A stretch of DNA of 64,000 nucleotides from Antarcticibacterium arcticum (GTDB lineage: Bacteria > Bacteroidota > Bacteroidia > Flavobacteriales > Flavobacteriaceae): assembly GCF_007993795.1 (NCBI RefSeq), contig NZ_CP042476.1, positions 2,914,001 to 2,978,000 on the forward strand, given 5' to 3'. Shown here in pieces: positions 1 through 9,176 of the stretch; position 1 is the stretch's first letter; the number at the start of each line of letters is the position of its first letter. The position numbers and the translations under genes are program-made. Below the pieces are notes generated by a model. The model worked only from the letters and a program-made list of their open reading frames with translations. It made no database searches and was not told the origin of the DNA.

Positions 1-1494
1 CTTGACGGAACTCCTGCCACCGGCCATAAGATTTTACAAAGGGATATCCTGAAAGAGGAATGGAACTATGACGGATTCATTGTTTCAGACTGGGCTTCGA
101 TCTCCGAAATGATAGATCACGGTTTTGCAAGGGACAAGAAACACGCCGCAGAGATTGCAATGAATGCGGGCAGCGATATGGATATGGAAGGCGGGGCTTA
201 TGAATCCGGGCTGGTACAGTTGGTAAGGGAAGGGAAGATTCAGGAGAATTTTATAGATGATGCGGCGAAAAGAGTACTTCGGGTAAAGTTTAAACTGGGT
301 CTTTTTGAAGATCCTTACCGGTATTCCAATGCAGAAACTTTAAAAAATATTTCTTTTGAAGAGCACCGCAATGCCTCCAGGGATGTTGCAAAAAAATCTA
401 TAGTGCTGCTTAAAAATGATAAATCAATTTTACCAATAAGCCCTTCAGTTAAAAACATTGCTGTAATAGGGCCGTTGGCAGATGATAAAGATACCCCAAT
501 AGGAAACTGGAGAGGGCAGGGGGAAGAAAATTCTGCCGTTTCTGTGCTTGAAGGGATTAAACGTGCGGTAGGAAAAGGAGTAAAGGTAACTTATGCCAAA
601 GGTGCAGATCTTGGAATGGGGGAGCGTAGCTTTTTATTTCCGCTGAAGATCAATAAGACCGACATTTCAGGATTTGCTGAGGCGGTTGCGGTTGCTAAAA
701 AAGCCGAAATGGTTGTGATGGTGCTTGGCGAAGATGCATTTCAGAGCGGTGAAGGCCGAAGCCAGGTTAATATTGGCCTTGCAGGAGTTCAGCAGCAATT
801 GCTGGAAGAGATCTATAAAGTAAATAAAAATATTGTTTTGGTCTTGATCAACGGTCGCCCTATGGAAATTAACTGGGCGGCAGAAAACCTTCCTGCTGTC
901 GCTGTTGCCTGGCAGTTAGGTACCGAAAGCGGAAATGCCATTGCCGATGTTCTTTTTGGCAGGTACAATCCTTCCGGAAAACTTCCGGTTTCTTTTCCAA
1001 GAGCCGTAGGACAGGAGCCACTTTACTATAACAACAAAAATACAGGAAGGCCCTCAAATCCCGAACATGTAACATTTTCCGGGTATACAGATTCCCCGAA
1101 AGATGCGTTGTTCCCCTTTGGTTTTGGGCTTAGTTATACAACTTTTGAATATGGTGAGCCACAGCTTTCTGCCAACACGATGAAGGAAAATGAAACTCTG
1201 GAAGTAAAAGTTACAGTAAAAAATACCGGGAAAGTTAGTGGAAAAGAGGTTGTACAGCTTTATCTTAGAGATCTGGTTTCCAGCACCACCCGTCCTGTAA
1301 AAGAATTGAAAGGTTTCAGGATGATCGAGCTCGCTCCAGGGGAATCAATGGACGTAATTTTTACTATTGATGATAAGATGCTTCAGTTCTACAATGCAAA
1401 CCGAAAATGGGAATCTGAAGCCGGAGATTTTGAGATCCTGACCGGCAGTAATTCCCGTGATCTTAAAAAGACAACATTCAGTTTAAATAAATAA
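1..1494 (+). CDS. GH3 family beta-glucosidase, 5' end outside window
   Basis: The reading frame is open from base 1, so the N-terminal half of the (alpha/beta)8 domain is missing. The visible 497 residues begin just before the GH3 nucleophile motif GFIVSDW (Asp at bases 88-90). They continue through the C-terminal alpha/beta sandwich, with GEDAFQSGEGRS near bases 727-762 as the likely acid/base loop, and end in a fibronectin-III-like domain (about bases 1190-1490). The domain order matches BglX-type beta-glucosidases, which release glucose from beta-linked oligosaccharides, usually in the periplasm. The stop lies 3 bases before the next start. With the GH16 lipoprotein and the sugar porter that follow, it probably finishes beta-1,3-glucan (laminarin) breakdown. 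The family is certain; the exact substrate is inferred from context. Confidence 0.95.
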   Translation, partial: LDGTPATGHKILQRDILKEEWNYDGFIVSDWASISEMIDHGFARDKKHAAEIAMNAGSDMDMEGGAYESGLVQLVREGKIQENFIDDAAKRVLRVKFKLGLFEDPYRYSNAETLKNISFEEHRNASRDVAKKSIVLLKNDKSILPISPSVKNIAVIGPLADDKDTPIGNWRGQGEENSAVSVLEGIKRAVGKGVKVTYAKGADLGMGERSFLFPLKINKTDISGFAEAVAVAKKAEMVVMVLGEDAFQSGEGRSQVNIGLAGVQQQLLEEIYKVNKNIVLVLINGRPMEINWAAENLPAVAVAWQLGTESGNAIADVLFGRYNPSGKLPVSFPRAVGQEPLYYNNKNTGRPSNPEHVTFSGYTDSPKDALFPFGFGLSYTTFEYGEPQLSANTMKENETLEVKVTVKNTGKVSGKEVVQLYLRDLVSSTTRPVKELKGFRMIELAPGESMDVIFTIDDKMLQFYNANRKWESEAGDFEILTGSNSRDLKKTTFSLNK

Positions 1495-1497
1495 TAA

Positions 1498-2265
1498 ATG
1501 AAATTTCAGCCCAGCCTTTCTTTATCCCTCGTACTCTTTTTGTTTTTCTCCTGTTCTCCAAGAGCCCAGGTCATTTTTGAAGAAAATTTTGATGGCGATA
1601 GCTTAAATATGGAACACTGGAATTATGAAGAAGGTGACGGTTGCCCCAATCTTTGCGGTTGGGGAAATAATGAGCGCCAGATCTACAGCCGGGATTACGT
1701 AACGATAGAGGATGGGAAACTGGTGATTGAAGCTGTAAAAAAGGGAGATAAATATTTTTCAGGAAAGGTTAACACCAAAGATAAAATTGAGTTCCAGTAT
1801 GGGACTATTGAAGTAAGGGCCAAGCTTGCGACAGGTGAGGGACTCTGGCCTGCTATCTGGATGTTGGGTACCAATATTAATGAAGTGGGCTGGCCGGCAT
1901 CCGGAGAAATAGATCTCATGGAATACGTGGGCAGGGAACCTCATACCATTTATTCATCCCTTCATACTCCTGCTAATCATGCAGGTAATGCCAGTTCCAA
2001 AAAGACTGTTATAAAAGACATTGAGGAAGGATATCACACATATAAAACCGTATGGACCAGGGATGACATTCAATATTTCATAGACGGGAAGCATGTCTAT
2101 ACTTTTAAACCACCCGTGTATGATGATGCTCATTATCCTTTCAGGCATCCTTTCTACTTTTTAATAAATATGGCCGTGGGAGGCAATTTTGGAGGGCCGG
2201 AAGTAGATGATTCGGTTTTTCCCGCCAAATTCTATGTAGATCATATCAAAGTAACCCGCAAATAA
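1498..2265 (+). CDS. GH16 family lipoprotein, probable endo-1,3-beta-glucanase (laminarinase)
   Basis: A 255-residue protein. A short lipoprotein signal ends in LFFSC, so it is probably anchored in the outer membrane or exposed at the surface. It has the GH16 beta-jelly-roll layout: EENFDGDSL at the start, WGNNERQIY, then the catalytic motif GEIDLMEYVG, in which the two Glu around Asp act as nucleophile and acid/base. The extra residue in the catalytic motif is the beta-bulge form typical of laminarinases and lichenases. It starts 3 bases after the GH3 gene and should be co-transcribed with it. It would cut long beta-1,3-glucan chains into oligosaccharides for the GH3 enzyme. Licheninase or mixed-linkage glucanase activity cannot be excluded. 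Confidence 0.93.
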   Translation: MKFQPSLSLSLVLFLFFSCSPRAQVIFEENFDGDSLNMEHWNYEEGDGCPNLCGWGNNERQIYSRDYVTIEDGKLVIEAVKKGDKYFSGKVNTKDKIEFQYGTIEVRAKLATGEGLWPAIWMLGTNINEVGWPASGEIDLMEYVGREPHTIYSSLHTPANHAGNASSKKTVIKDIEEGYHTYKTVWTRDDIQYFIDGKHVYTFKPPVYDDAHYPFRHPFYFLINMAVGGNFGGPEVDDSVFPAKFYVDHIKVTRK

Positions 2266-2341
2266 CTTGTTTTTGGTTTATTTTATTTAGATTTAACCCA
2301 TCTATTGGGTATATCGGAAACTCGATAAAATAACCTATGAA

Positions 2342-2361
2342 CCTGCCTGCCGGCAGGCAGG
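2342..2361. repeat. 20-bp perfect palindrome, interspersed repeat
   Basis: CCTGCCTGCCGGCAGGCAGG is its own reverse complement. It lies in the spacer between the GH16 gene and the sugar porter. Variants recur at 16211-16230, 21667-21686 and, twice in a row, at 50308-50349. It could fold as an RNA hairpin within the mRNA, but the recurrence suggests a dispersed repeat family. Confidence 0.85.
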
Positions 2362-2409
2362 GATATGCCAATTGCGTATGACCGTTAAAAAAACAATTAT
2401 CATTTACAT

Positions 2410-3825
2410 ATGAAAAACAAAACATACTTAATTCTTATTACTATTGTTTCAGCCCTGGGAGGTCTCCTTTTTGGATATGACACCGGGGTTATTAATGGAT
2501 CCCAGTATTATTTCAGTCAGTATTTTGACCTGGACGCGGGAATGAAAGGCTGGGTTGTAGGTAGTGCCCTTATAGGTTGTTTCTTTGGAGCTGTTATCTC
2601 CGGTCCCTTGAGCAATGCTGTAGGTAGAAAATATTCCCTGATTATTTCAGCTGTTTTATTTTCAATTTCAGCCTGGGGTTCAGGGTTACCTGATTTTATG
2701 CCTCAAAGCGTTACACTACTGGTAATATTCCGTCTTCTGGGAGGTCTTGGAATTGGGATCGCGTCTATGAATGCTCCCACATATATTGCTGAAATTGCAC
2801 CTGCCAAGATAAGGGGTACGTTGGTAACCTATTACCAACTGGCAATTGTAATTGGATTTTTCGTGGTGTTTCTGGTAACTTATTTCATAGGAAATGCTGC
2901 AACCCCTGAAGAAAATATACAGGATGGATGGAGGTATATGCTGTGGAGCGAACTTATACCCAGCTTATCGTTTTTAGTCCTGTTGTTTTTTGTGCCCCGC
3001 AGCCCGCGCTGGTTAGCATTAAAAGGACAAAAATCAAAGGCTCTGGAAGTGCTTGTGAAGATCCATGGTAAGGAAATGGCCGATATGGAATTTCAGGATA
3101 TAGAGAATTCCATTATGAGAGATAACAAAAAAGTCAAGGTCAATATTTTTGCCAAAGGGGTATTTTCCATTATTGTAATTGGTACTATTCTTTCGGTCTT
3201 ACAGCAATTTACCGGTATTAATGCGGTACTTTATTATGGAGCCGATATTTTTGAGCAAGCCCTTGGTTTTGGCCAGGAAGACGTGCTTGCACAACAAATC
3301 TTACTCGCAGGCGTGAATCTTGTGTTTACGTTTGTTGCTATGGCAACGGTAGATAAATTTGGCCGGAAACCTCTTATTTACATAGGATCCTTGGGAATGC
3401 TAACGGGCTTTTTAATGCTAGGATTCACCTTGATGAATGGAACTGTTGGAATTATTTCCCTTATTGGGGTTCTATTGTTCATTGCCTCTTTTGCAATGTC
3501 TATGGGGCCAGTGGTTTGGGTGGTCTTGTCCGAAATGTTCCCCAATAATATGCGTAGTGTTGCCATGTCTATAGCGGTGGCTGCGCAATGGGCCGCCAAT
3601 TATGTGGTAACCCAATCTTTCCCGCTGGTGGCAGAAAGTGAAGTTAATAACTCTGCTTACTGGAATGGGTCACTGCCTTATTTTATCTTTTCGGCATTTA
3701 TCCTTTCTATAATTTTCTTTACCTATAAGTATCTTCCGGAAACCAAAGGAAAAACACTGGAAGAACTTGAAGATATGTGGGATATACCACAGTCGGCCAT
3801 TGCAACCGAATCTTTTGAGAAATAA
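2410..3825 (+). CDS. MFS sugar porter (sugar:proton symporter)
   Basis: A 471-residue, 12-helix major facilitator of the sugar porter subfamily. The diagnostic motifs are present: GGLLFGYDTGVINGS in helix 1, GRK after helix 2, SPRWLALKGQ at the end of helix 6, QQFTGINAVLYYG in helix 7, and PETKGKTLEELE after helix 12. These match XylE/GLUT-type transporters, which take up hexoses or pentoses with protons across the inner membrane. A 144-base spacer holding a palindromic repeat separates it from the GH16 gene, and a strong terminator follows. It most likely imports the glucose made by the upstream hydrolases; the sugar is inferred. Confidence 0.95.
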   Translation: MKNKTYLILITIVSALGGLLFGYDTGVINGSQYYFSQYFDLDAGMKGWVVGSALIGCFFGAVISGPLSNAVGRKYSLIISAVLFSISAWGSGLPDFMPQSVTLLVIFRLLGGLGIGIASMNAPTYIAEIAPAKIRGTLVTYYQLAIVIGFFVVFLVTYFIGNAATPEENIQDGWRYMLWSELIPSLSFLVLLFFVPRSPRWLALKGQKSKALEVLVKIHGKEMADMEFQDIENSIMRDNKKVKVNIFAKGVFSIIVIGTILSVLQQFTGINAVLYYGADIFEQALGFGQEDVLAQQILLAGVNLVFTFVAMATVDKFGRKPLIYIGSLGMLTGFLMLGFTLMNGTVGIISLIGVLLFIASFAMSMGPVVWVVLSEMFPNNMRSVAMSIAVAAQWAANYVVTQSFPLVAESEVNNSAYWNGSLPYFIFSAFILSIIFFTYKYLPETKGKTLEELEDMWDIPQSAIATESFEK

Positions 3826-3846
3826 TTAGAAGGAAATAAAAAATAT

Positions 3847-3889
3847 AAGATCCCGCAATTCCTCCAGGAGTTGCGGGATCTTTTTATTT
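3847..3889 (+). terminator. rho-independent terminator after sugar porter
   Basis: A 12-bp perfect stem (3847-3858 with 3871-3882, core GATCCCGCAA / TTGCGGGATC), a 12-base loop, then a T-rich tail. It closes the GH3-GH16-MFS transcription unit. The gene beyond it, on the other strand, ends 41 bases further on. Confidence 0.9.
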
Positions 3890-3930
3890 CACCAATTTCA
3901 GATGAATGATTCCTGTGAATGAATGTTCTA

Positions 3931-4380
3931 TTAGTTTAAATTTCTTTTCTGAATAAAGAATCTCTTCAACAAAACCGAAGCTTCCTCTTCCAGAACCCCC
4001 TGGGTGACTTTTGTTTTTGGGTGAAGTTTTGCGCCCATTTTACGGTAGCCCCTTTCGGGATCATTGGCGGCAAAGACCAACCGTGACAGCTGACTCCAGT
4101 ACAGTGCGCCGGCGCACATCTGGCAGGGTTCCAGGCTTACATACATTGTACAGTCCTTAAGATATTTTCCTCCCAGAAAATTTGCGGCTGCCGTTATTGC
4201 CTGCATCTCGGCGTGGGCAGTAACATCGCGCAGCAATTCAGTTAAATTATGACCCCGGGCAATTACCTGGTTATTGATCACCACTACCACCCCCACGGGA
4301 ACCTCACCTTTCTCGAAGGCGGCTTCGGCTTCCTGGAGAGCTTTCCGCATAAAATAGCTGTCGTCAAAAATTAAATCCAT
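3931..4380 (-). CDS. tadA: nucleoside deaminase, tRNA adenosine-34 deaminase type (TadA)
   Basis: 149 residues when started at the ATG at 4378-4380. A longer open frame runs upstream into the dxs gene but carries no homology there. It is a zinc-dependent cytidine/deoxycytidylate deaminase-fold protein with TAHAEMQAI (zinc His and catalytic Glu) and EPCQMCAGAL (two zinc Cys). Length and motif spacing fit TadA, which converts A34 to inosine in tRNA-Arg(ACG) and is essential in most bacteria. A guanine deaminase or another small deaminase is a less likely alternative. It is divergent from dxs with only 37 bases between the start codons. Confidence 0.88.
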   Translation of the reverse strand: MDLIFDDSYFMRKALQEAEAAFEKGEVPVGVVVVINNQVIARGHNLTELLRDVTAHAEMQAITAAANFLGGKYLKDCTMYVSLEPCQMCAGALYWSQLSRLVFAANDPERGYRKMGAKLHPKTKVTQGVLEEEASVLLKRFFIQKRNLN

Positions 4381-4404
4381 CTTCAAAATTACAAATTCAA
4401 AATG

Positions 4405-4412
4405 TACCTTTG
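4405..4412 (+). promoter_or_regulatory. putative -7 box for dxs
   Basis: TACCTTTG matches the Bacteroidetes TAnnTTTG box exactly and ends 5 bases before the dxs ATG. If used, the transcript would be leaderless or nearly so. No perfect TTG is seen at the -33 position; the closest is TTC around 4382. Confidence 0.45.
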
Positions 4413-4417
4413 CTTTT

Positions 4418-6193
4418 ATGGCTAAAAGTATTTTGCAAAGTATAAATTCTCCGGAAGACCTGCGTAAACTTCCGCAGGGAAAACTGGCGGAACTTGCGGC
4501 CGAACTTCGCAAATTCATCATAGAAATAGTCGCTTCCAAAGAGGGACATTTAGGGGCGAGCCTGGGTGTGGTCGAACTTACCATTGCCCTGCATTATATA
4601 TTTAATACACCGGAAGACCTGCTGGTTTGGGATGTAGGTCACCAGGCCTATGGCCATAAGATACTTACAGGGAGAAGGGATAGCTTCCATACAAACCGGC
4701 AGTTGCACGGGCTAAGCGGTTTCCCAAAACGCACTGAAAGCGAATACGATACTTTTGGCACCGGGCATTCCTCTACCTCCATTTCTGCAGCTTTGGGAAT
4801 GGCCCTTGCCTCGAATCTTAAAGGCGAAACCGGCAAACATCATATAGCGGTAATTGGTGATGCTTCCATCGCAAGCGGGATGGCTTTTGAAGGCCTTAAC
4901 CATGCAGGGGTTACCAATGCAAATCTACTAGTGGTTCTCAATGATAACGCTATTGGAATTGACCATAGCGTAGGGGCTTTAAAACAATATCTCACAAAAG
5001 CCAGAGTGGGCTATAAACCCGCTCAGAACAATATTATAGAAGCCTTAAATTTTAAATATTACGGCCCGGTAGACGGGCACGATATTCCGGAATTGCTGCA
5101 AACCTTTGAAGAACTTAAAAATATTGAGGGGCCAAAATTCCTTCACGTGATCACCACAAAAGGAAAGGGTTTAAAAAAAGCCGAAGAGGACCAGGTGAAG
5201 TACCACGCCCCCGGAAAATTTGTACCAGATACGGGAGAACTTTTGCCCTATGAAACCAAAGGCCTGCCGTTGAAATTCCAGGATGTTTTTGGACTCACTT
5301 TGGTAGAGCTCGCCAGGCAAAATGAAAAGATCATAGGGATCACCCCGGCCATGCCCACCGGAAGTTCCCTGAAGTTTATGATGGATGCTTTTCCTGAAAG
5401 GGCTTTTGACGTTGGTATCGCAGAGCAACATGCGGTTACACTGGCAGCGGGCATGGCTACCCGCGGATTTGTAGTGTATTGTAATATATATTCAACCTTT
5501 TTGCAAAGGGCTTATGACCAGGTGATACATGATGTGGCCTTACAAAATCTGCCGGTGATCTTTTGCCTTGACCGTGCCGGGTTGGTAGGGGAAGATGGAG
5601 CCACCCATCATGGGGTTTTTGATATTGCCAGTTTACGTTGCATTCCAAACCTTATGATAGCAGCCCCTGCCAATGAGGTAGAGCTGCGAAATTTGCTGTT
5701 TACCGTGCAGTCAGATCTTCCGGGACCTATTGCTATAAGATACCCCAGGGGGAGAGGAACCATCCCCAACTGGCAACAAGAATTCAGGAAGATTGAATAC
5801 GGGAAAGGGGAAAAACTTTCTGACGGAGAGGAAGTGGCTATTATTAGTATTGGCAGTATTTCAGAAAATGTAAAAAACGCTGTAAAAATTTCAGCAGAAG
5901 AGGGAAAAGTTGCGCATTTTGATGCCAAATTTGTTAAACCTCTGGATGAGAGCCTTCTTCATCATATTTTTGATAAGTTTGCAAAGATCGTCACGGTAGA
6001 AGATGGTGTTGTTACCGGCGGATTTGGAAGCGCAATTCTGGAATTTGCTGCAAAGCACCGCTACCCGGCTATTATTGAATGTCTTGGAGTGCCAGATGCA
6101 TTTATTGAACAAGGAAGTGTAGATGAATTATATGAAATCGCAAAAATTGACGTTCACAGTATAGCCTCAACGATTAAAAGTTTGTTGGAATAA
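4418..6193 (+). CDS. dxs: 1-deoxy-D-xylulose-5-phosphate synthase
   Basis: A 591-residue transketolase-fold enzyme that condenses pyruvate and glyceraldehyde-3-phosphate with thiamine diphosphate, the entry step of the MEP isoprenoid pathway. Evidence: SKEGHLGASLGVVELT and WDVGHQAYGHKIL in the TPP domain; GDASIASGMAFEGLNHAG followed by DNAIGI (Mg/TPP binding); and the pyrimidine-domain motif GIAEQHAVTLAAGMA. DGATHHGVFD and the C-terminal domain follow. It is slightly shorter than the usual ~620 residues. The start chosen is the first ATG, because INSPEDLRKL aligns with the normal DXS N-terminus. It is divergent from tadA. Confidence 0.96.
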   Translation: MAKSILQSINSPEDLRKLPQGKLAELAAELRKFIIEIVASKEGHLGASLGVVELTIALHYIFNTPEDLLVWDVGHQAYGHKILTGRRDSFHTNRQLHGLSGFPKRTESEYDTFGTGHSSTSISAALGMALASNLKGETGKHHIAVIGDASIASGMAFEGLNHAGVTNANLLVVLNDNAIGIDHSVGALKQYLTKARVGYKPAQNNIIEALNFKYYGPVDGHDIPELLQTFEELKNIEGPKFLHVITTKGKGLKKAEEDQVKYHAPGKFVPDTGELLPYETKGLPLKFQDVFGLTLVELARQNEKIIGITPAMPTGSSLKFMMDAFPERAFDVGIAEQHAVTLAAGMATRGFVVYCNIYSTFLQRAYDQVIHDVALQNLPVIFCLDRAGLVGEDGATHHGVFDIASLRCIPNLMIAAPANEVELRNLLFTVQSDLPGPIAIRYPRGRGTIPNWQQEFRKIEYGKGEKLSDGEEVAIISIGSISENVKNAVKISAEEGKVAHFDAKFVKPLDESLLHHIFDKFAKIVTVEDGVVTGGFGSAILEFAAKHRYPAIIECLGVPDAFIEQGSVDELYEIAKIDVHSIASTIKSLLE

Positions 6194-6216
6194 TAATTTA
6201 AGTCCCCATTTTACCA

Positions 6217-7254
6217 ATGCCCCACGTTTCTTATCCTACCCGCTCCTATCTTTTAGCCTTCTTTATTCTTTTTGGTTTCGCAATGCAGGCTTCAGGTTTA
6301 AAAATGGTGAGGATTGATACTACAAAAACCGATACTACCGAAGTAAAGAAAGATGTGCTTCCAGATTCTATTGCCAATGAGCCGCAGGAAGTGATGATCT
6401 TTTGGACCAAAAAAAATGCGGTGGGAGTGAATTTTAATGAAGTGGCTTTTATTAACTGGAACTCAGGGGGAAATAATTCAATATCTGCCCTTTTTCACGG
6501 GAATTTTGAGCGTAAATACCAAAAGAAATTACTTTCCTGGAAAAGTAATGCTTCTATGAGATACGGTTTGAACGCCCAGGAGGGAAGGGAACTCAGGAAA
6601 AGTGAAGACCAGATCCAGGTGAGTTCTACATTTGGTTACCGTCGTGATTCGGTTTCCAACTTCAGGTATTCGGCTAAATTTAATTTTAACACACAGTTTG
6701 CCAACGGGTACCGCTATCCCGATACCAACCGGCCAATTTCTAAATTTATGGCGCCCGGCTACGTATTCCTTGGGATTGGAACCGAGTATTCCCACCCAAA
6801 AGATGACCTTACCGTCTATATCTCGCCCGTTACCCAGAAATCTACTTTTGTACTGGACAGGGTGCTCTCCAATGAAGGAATGTTTGGCGTGACCCCGGCG
6901 GTAAAGGACGAAGAAGGGAACATCCTGGAGGAAGGAGAACGGGTTCGTACAGAATTTGGAGTGCTTGTCACCAGTGGATTTACCAAAGAGGTCTTTAAAA
7001 ATGTAAACCTGGATAACCAGATAAGTCTGTATTCAGATTATCTCAATAAATTCGGGAATGTGGATGTTGACTGGCAAATGAATGTAAACATGGTAGTGAA
7101 CACATTTATCAAAGCAAGCATTGGCTCTCACCTAAGGTATGATGATGATGTTAAGGTAAAGGAGGACATCAACGGGGACGGAAATCTTGAAACCCTGGGG
7201 CCAAAAGTTCAGTTTAAACAAATGTTGGGAGTGGGAGTGGTTTATGAGTTTTAA
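6217..7254 (+). CDS. DUF3078 outer-membrane-type protein
   Basis: 345 residues with an N-terminal signal peptide (hydrophobic stretch ending FAMQASG). Alternating short beta segments rich in aromatic residues end in GVGVVYEF, a typical outer-membrane beta-barrel C-terminus. The stretch VGVNFNEVAFINWNSGGNNS is the hallmark of DUF3078, a family confined mainly to Bacteroidetes whose function is not established. It starts 23 bases after dxs and may be co-transcribed with it. It is convergent with the dGTPase gene. Confidence 0.88.
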   Translation: MPHVSYPTRSYLLAFFILFGFAMQASGLKMVRIDTTKTDTTEVKKDVLPDSIANEPQEVMIFWTKKNAVGVNFNEVAFINWNSGGNNSISALFHGNFERKYQKKLLSWKSNASMRYGLNAQEGRELRKSEDQIQVSSTFGYRRDSVSNFRYSAKFNFNTQFANGYRYPDTNRPISKFMAPGYVFLGIGTEYSHPKDDLTVYISPVTQKSTFVLDRVLSNEGMFGVTPAVKDEEGNILEEGERVRTEFGVLVTSGFTKEVFKNVNLDNQISLYSDYLNKFGNVDVDWQMNVNMVVNTFIKASIGSHLRYDDDVKVKEDINGDGNLETLGPKVQFKQMLGVGVVYEF

Positions 7255-7382
7255 TAATAAACCTTTGCCGCAACCTTTGAGCTATTTTTAAATTCCAAAA
7301 TTTTCTAAATATGGGAACGTACTTCAACGCCCCCAGAAAGAATTTCCCCTGAAACCGGTAAGCCCTATTAAAAAAATTTAGC

Positions 7383-8729
7383 TTACAAACTTAATCCCTT
7401 ATACTTCTCAAAAGATGATACAGTGATCCCATCTGTTAAAGATGCGGTATAGGAACATATTTGCAGAAGAATCTGGTAAACGCTCCCCTCTTCATTAATC
7501 ACAAGCTTGGGTACCGATTTTCTCACCAGCTTATTGAAATTGGAATTCTGCATTTCTTCCTCCGGCAAAAAAGCCCTGGTGTAGGTGTCCAGCAAATGCG
7601 ACAACATCTTATAGCCCGCGATCTCTTTGTGTACTACCTCTTCACTCTGGTAAATGCGCTCTACACTTATTTTAATAATATCCTTTATCTGGGCTTCATA
7701 ACTGCTTTTGTCAAATAACGACTCGTGAAACTCCCCGGCAAGAATGGCCTCCTCGTTTTTCAGAAACAGCTCTACCGCCTCTTTGATAAGTGTATTAATA
7801 GCCAGCGCGCGCAAATAGCTCAGCCTGTCTGCAGTATTGGTGAGGCTATGGTATTTTGAGGTGTTGATGCTATTCTTTACCAGTTTTATAAGATACTCAA
7901 GGGCATATTCTTCATTGATAAGTCCAAGATTGATCCCGTCCTCAAAATCAATAATGGTGTAGCAAATATCATCTGCCGCTTCTACGAGAAATGCCAGGGG
8001 ATGTCTCGCAAAAGCAACTTTTTCACCATTGCGAACCGAGAGCAGTCCCAGTTCAGCGGCTATTTCTTCAAATATGGCTTTCTCCGTCTGGAAGACCCCG
8101 AATTTTTTATCGCCAATATTGCGGGTAGGTTTATGGGGAAGCGACTCTTTGGGATATTTAATAAAAGCTCCCAGGGTGGCATAAGAGAGGCGTATCCCGC
8201 CATCTACCCCAGGGCGGTTTTCGGTTAGGATCTTAAATCCGTTAGCATTGCCTTCGAATCTTGTGAGGTCCTCAAATTCCTGTGTGGTAAGTTGGTCTTT
8301 AAACCGTTTTCCGTTGCCCAGACTAAAATATTCTCCAATGGCTTTTTCTCCTGAATGCCCGAACGGCGGATTTCCTATATCGTGCGCCAGCGCAGCAGCG
8401 GCTACTATGGCACCAAAATCGTTCATCTGGTAGCCGTGAATGGTTTTAAGGTGTGGATGCTTCTCCAGAATCTTTTGTCCCGCCAGGCGGCCTAAGGATC
8501 GGCCAACTACAGATACTTCGAGGCTGTGAGTAAGCCTGGTATGAATAAAATCGGTTTTAGAAAGCGGGATTACCTGTGTTTTATCCTGTAAACTTCGGAA
8601 GGCCGAGGAAAATATGATCCTGTCATAATCTACCTCAAACCCCAGCCGGGTTTCATCCTGCTCCCTGCGAAGCCTTTTATTCTTATCTCCATAACGCTTC
8701 AAAGACAGGAGTTGTTCCCAGTTCATCAT
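7383..8729 (-). CDS. dgt: deoxyguanosinetriphosphate triphosphohydrolase (dGTPase), HD domain
   Basis: A 448-residue HD-superfamily enzyme that hydrolyses dNTPs to deoxynucleoside and triphosphate and so trims the dNTP pool. Seen: the N-terminal RRLREQDETRLGFEVDYDR-like region; SSAFRSLQDKTQVIPL and THSLEVSVVGR (first metal His); AALAHDIGNPPFGHSGE (His-Asp pair); and later LVEAADDICYTIIDFEDG. Two adjacent ATG codons (8724-8729) could serve as start. It lies near the ribonucleotide reductase genes transcribed in the same direction, which is sensible for dNTP control, but repeats and a GxxExxY gene lie between them. Confidence 0.93.
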   Translation of the reverse strand: MMNWEQLLSLKRYGDKNKRLRREQDETRLGFEVDYDRIIFSSAFRSLQDKTQVIPLSKTDFIHTRLTHSLEVSVVGRSLGRLAGQKILEKHPHLKTIHGYQMNDFGAIVAAAALAHDIGNPPFGHSGEKAIGEYFSLGNGKRFKDQLTTQEFEDLTRFEGNANGFKILTENRPGVDGGIRLSYATLGAFIKYPKESLPHKPTRNIGDKKFGVFQTEKAIFEEIAAELGLLSVRNGEKVAFARHPLAFLVEAADDICYTIIDFEDGINLGLINEEYALEYLIKLVKNSINTSKYHSLTNTADRLSYLRALAINTLIKEAVELFLKNEEAILAGEFHESLFDKSSYEAQIKDIIKISVERIYQSEEVVHKEIAGYKMLSHLLDTYTRAFLPEEEMQNSNFNKLVRKSVPKLVINEEGSVYQILLQICSYTASLTDGITVSSFEKYKGLSL

Positions 8730-8756
8730 ACTTTATTATTTTTTCTTCTCCCACGG

Positions 8757-8793
8757 TTTCCCGCAGAATTCGCTGATTATCGCAGATCTTATA
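8757..8793. repeat. TTCCCGCAGA-type interspersed repeat, copy next to the GxxExxY gene
   Basis: A run of TTCCCGCAGAATTCGC-like, CGCAGAT-rich sequence touching the 3' end of the GxxExxY gene. The same motif recurs at 9177-9245, 16097-16197, 21768-21805, 22771-22830, 34083-34116 and 35366-35398, in either orientation, always in spacers. Confidence 0.75.
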
Positions 8794-9163
8794 AGCCGTT
8801 TACTTTTCTAAAGATCCCTGAATTTATATTTTCTACATTAAAATTTACCAGAATTGCAAGTTTAAGGTTAGTGAGTTTTAAATATGTAATAACCTGTTTA
8901 TGATGAACCTCGGCAATATTTTCAACCGATTTAACTTCTATAATTACCTTCTCATTCACTAACAGATCAATTCTAAACCCTACTTCCAGCTTTTGATTTT
9001 TATAAAAGACCGGTACCGGTACCTCTTTTCTCACCTGTAAACCTTCTTTCTGTAAATCGGCTTGAAAGGCTGCTATATATACAGATTCCAAAAGACCCGG
9101 CCCAAAATGTTTATACACATTAAATATTGCGCCTCTTATCTTGTATGAAATCTCATTCTCCAT
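8789..9163 (-). CDS. GxxExxY protein
   Basis: A 124-residue small protein carrying the family signature GPGLLESVY, followed by VGFRIDLLVNEKVIIEVKSVE. The D...ExK arrangement is what is expected of a PD-(D/E)xK nuclease-like fold. The family is widespread and repeated in Bacteroidetes, and its function is not established. Here the gene is framed on both sides by copies of the TTCCCGCAGA-type repeat. One touches its 3' end and an inverted pair lies about 14 bases upstream of its start, which suggests that gene and repeats travel together. Confidence 0.88.
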   Translation of the reverse strand: MENEISYKIRGAIFNVYKHFGPGLLESVYIAAFQADLQKEGLQVRKEVPVPVFYKNQKLEVGFRIDLLVNEKVIIEVKSVENIAEVHHKQVITYLKLTNLKLAILVNFNVENINSGIFRKVNGL

Positions 9164-9176
9164 AAGTTCTTAAAAA

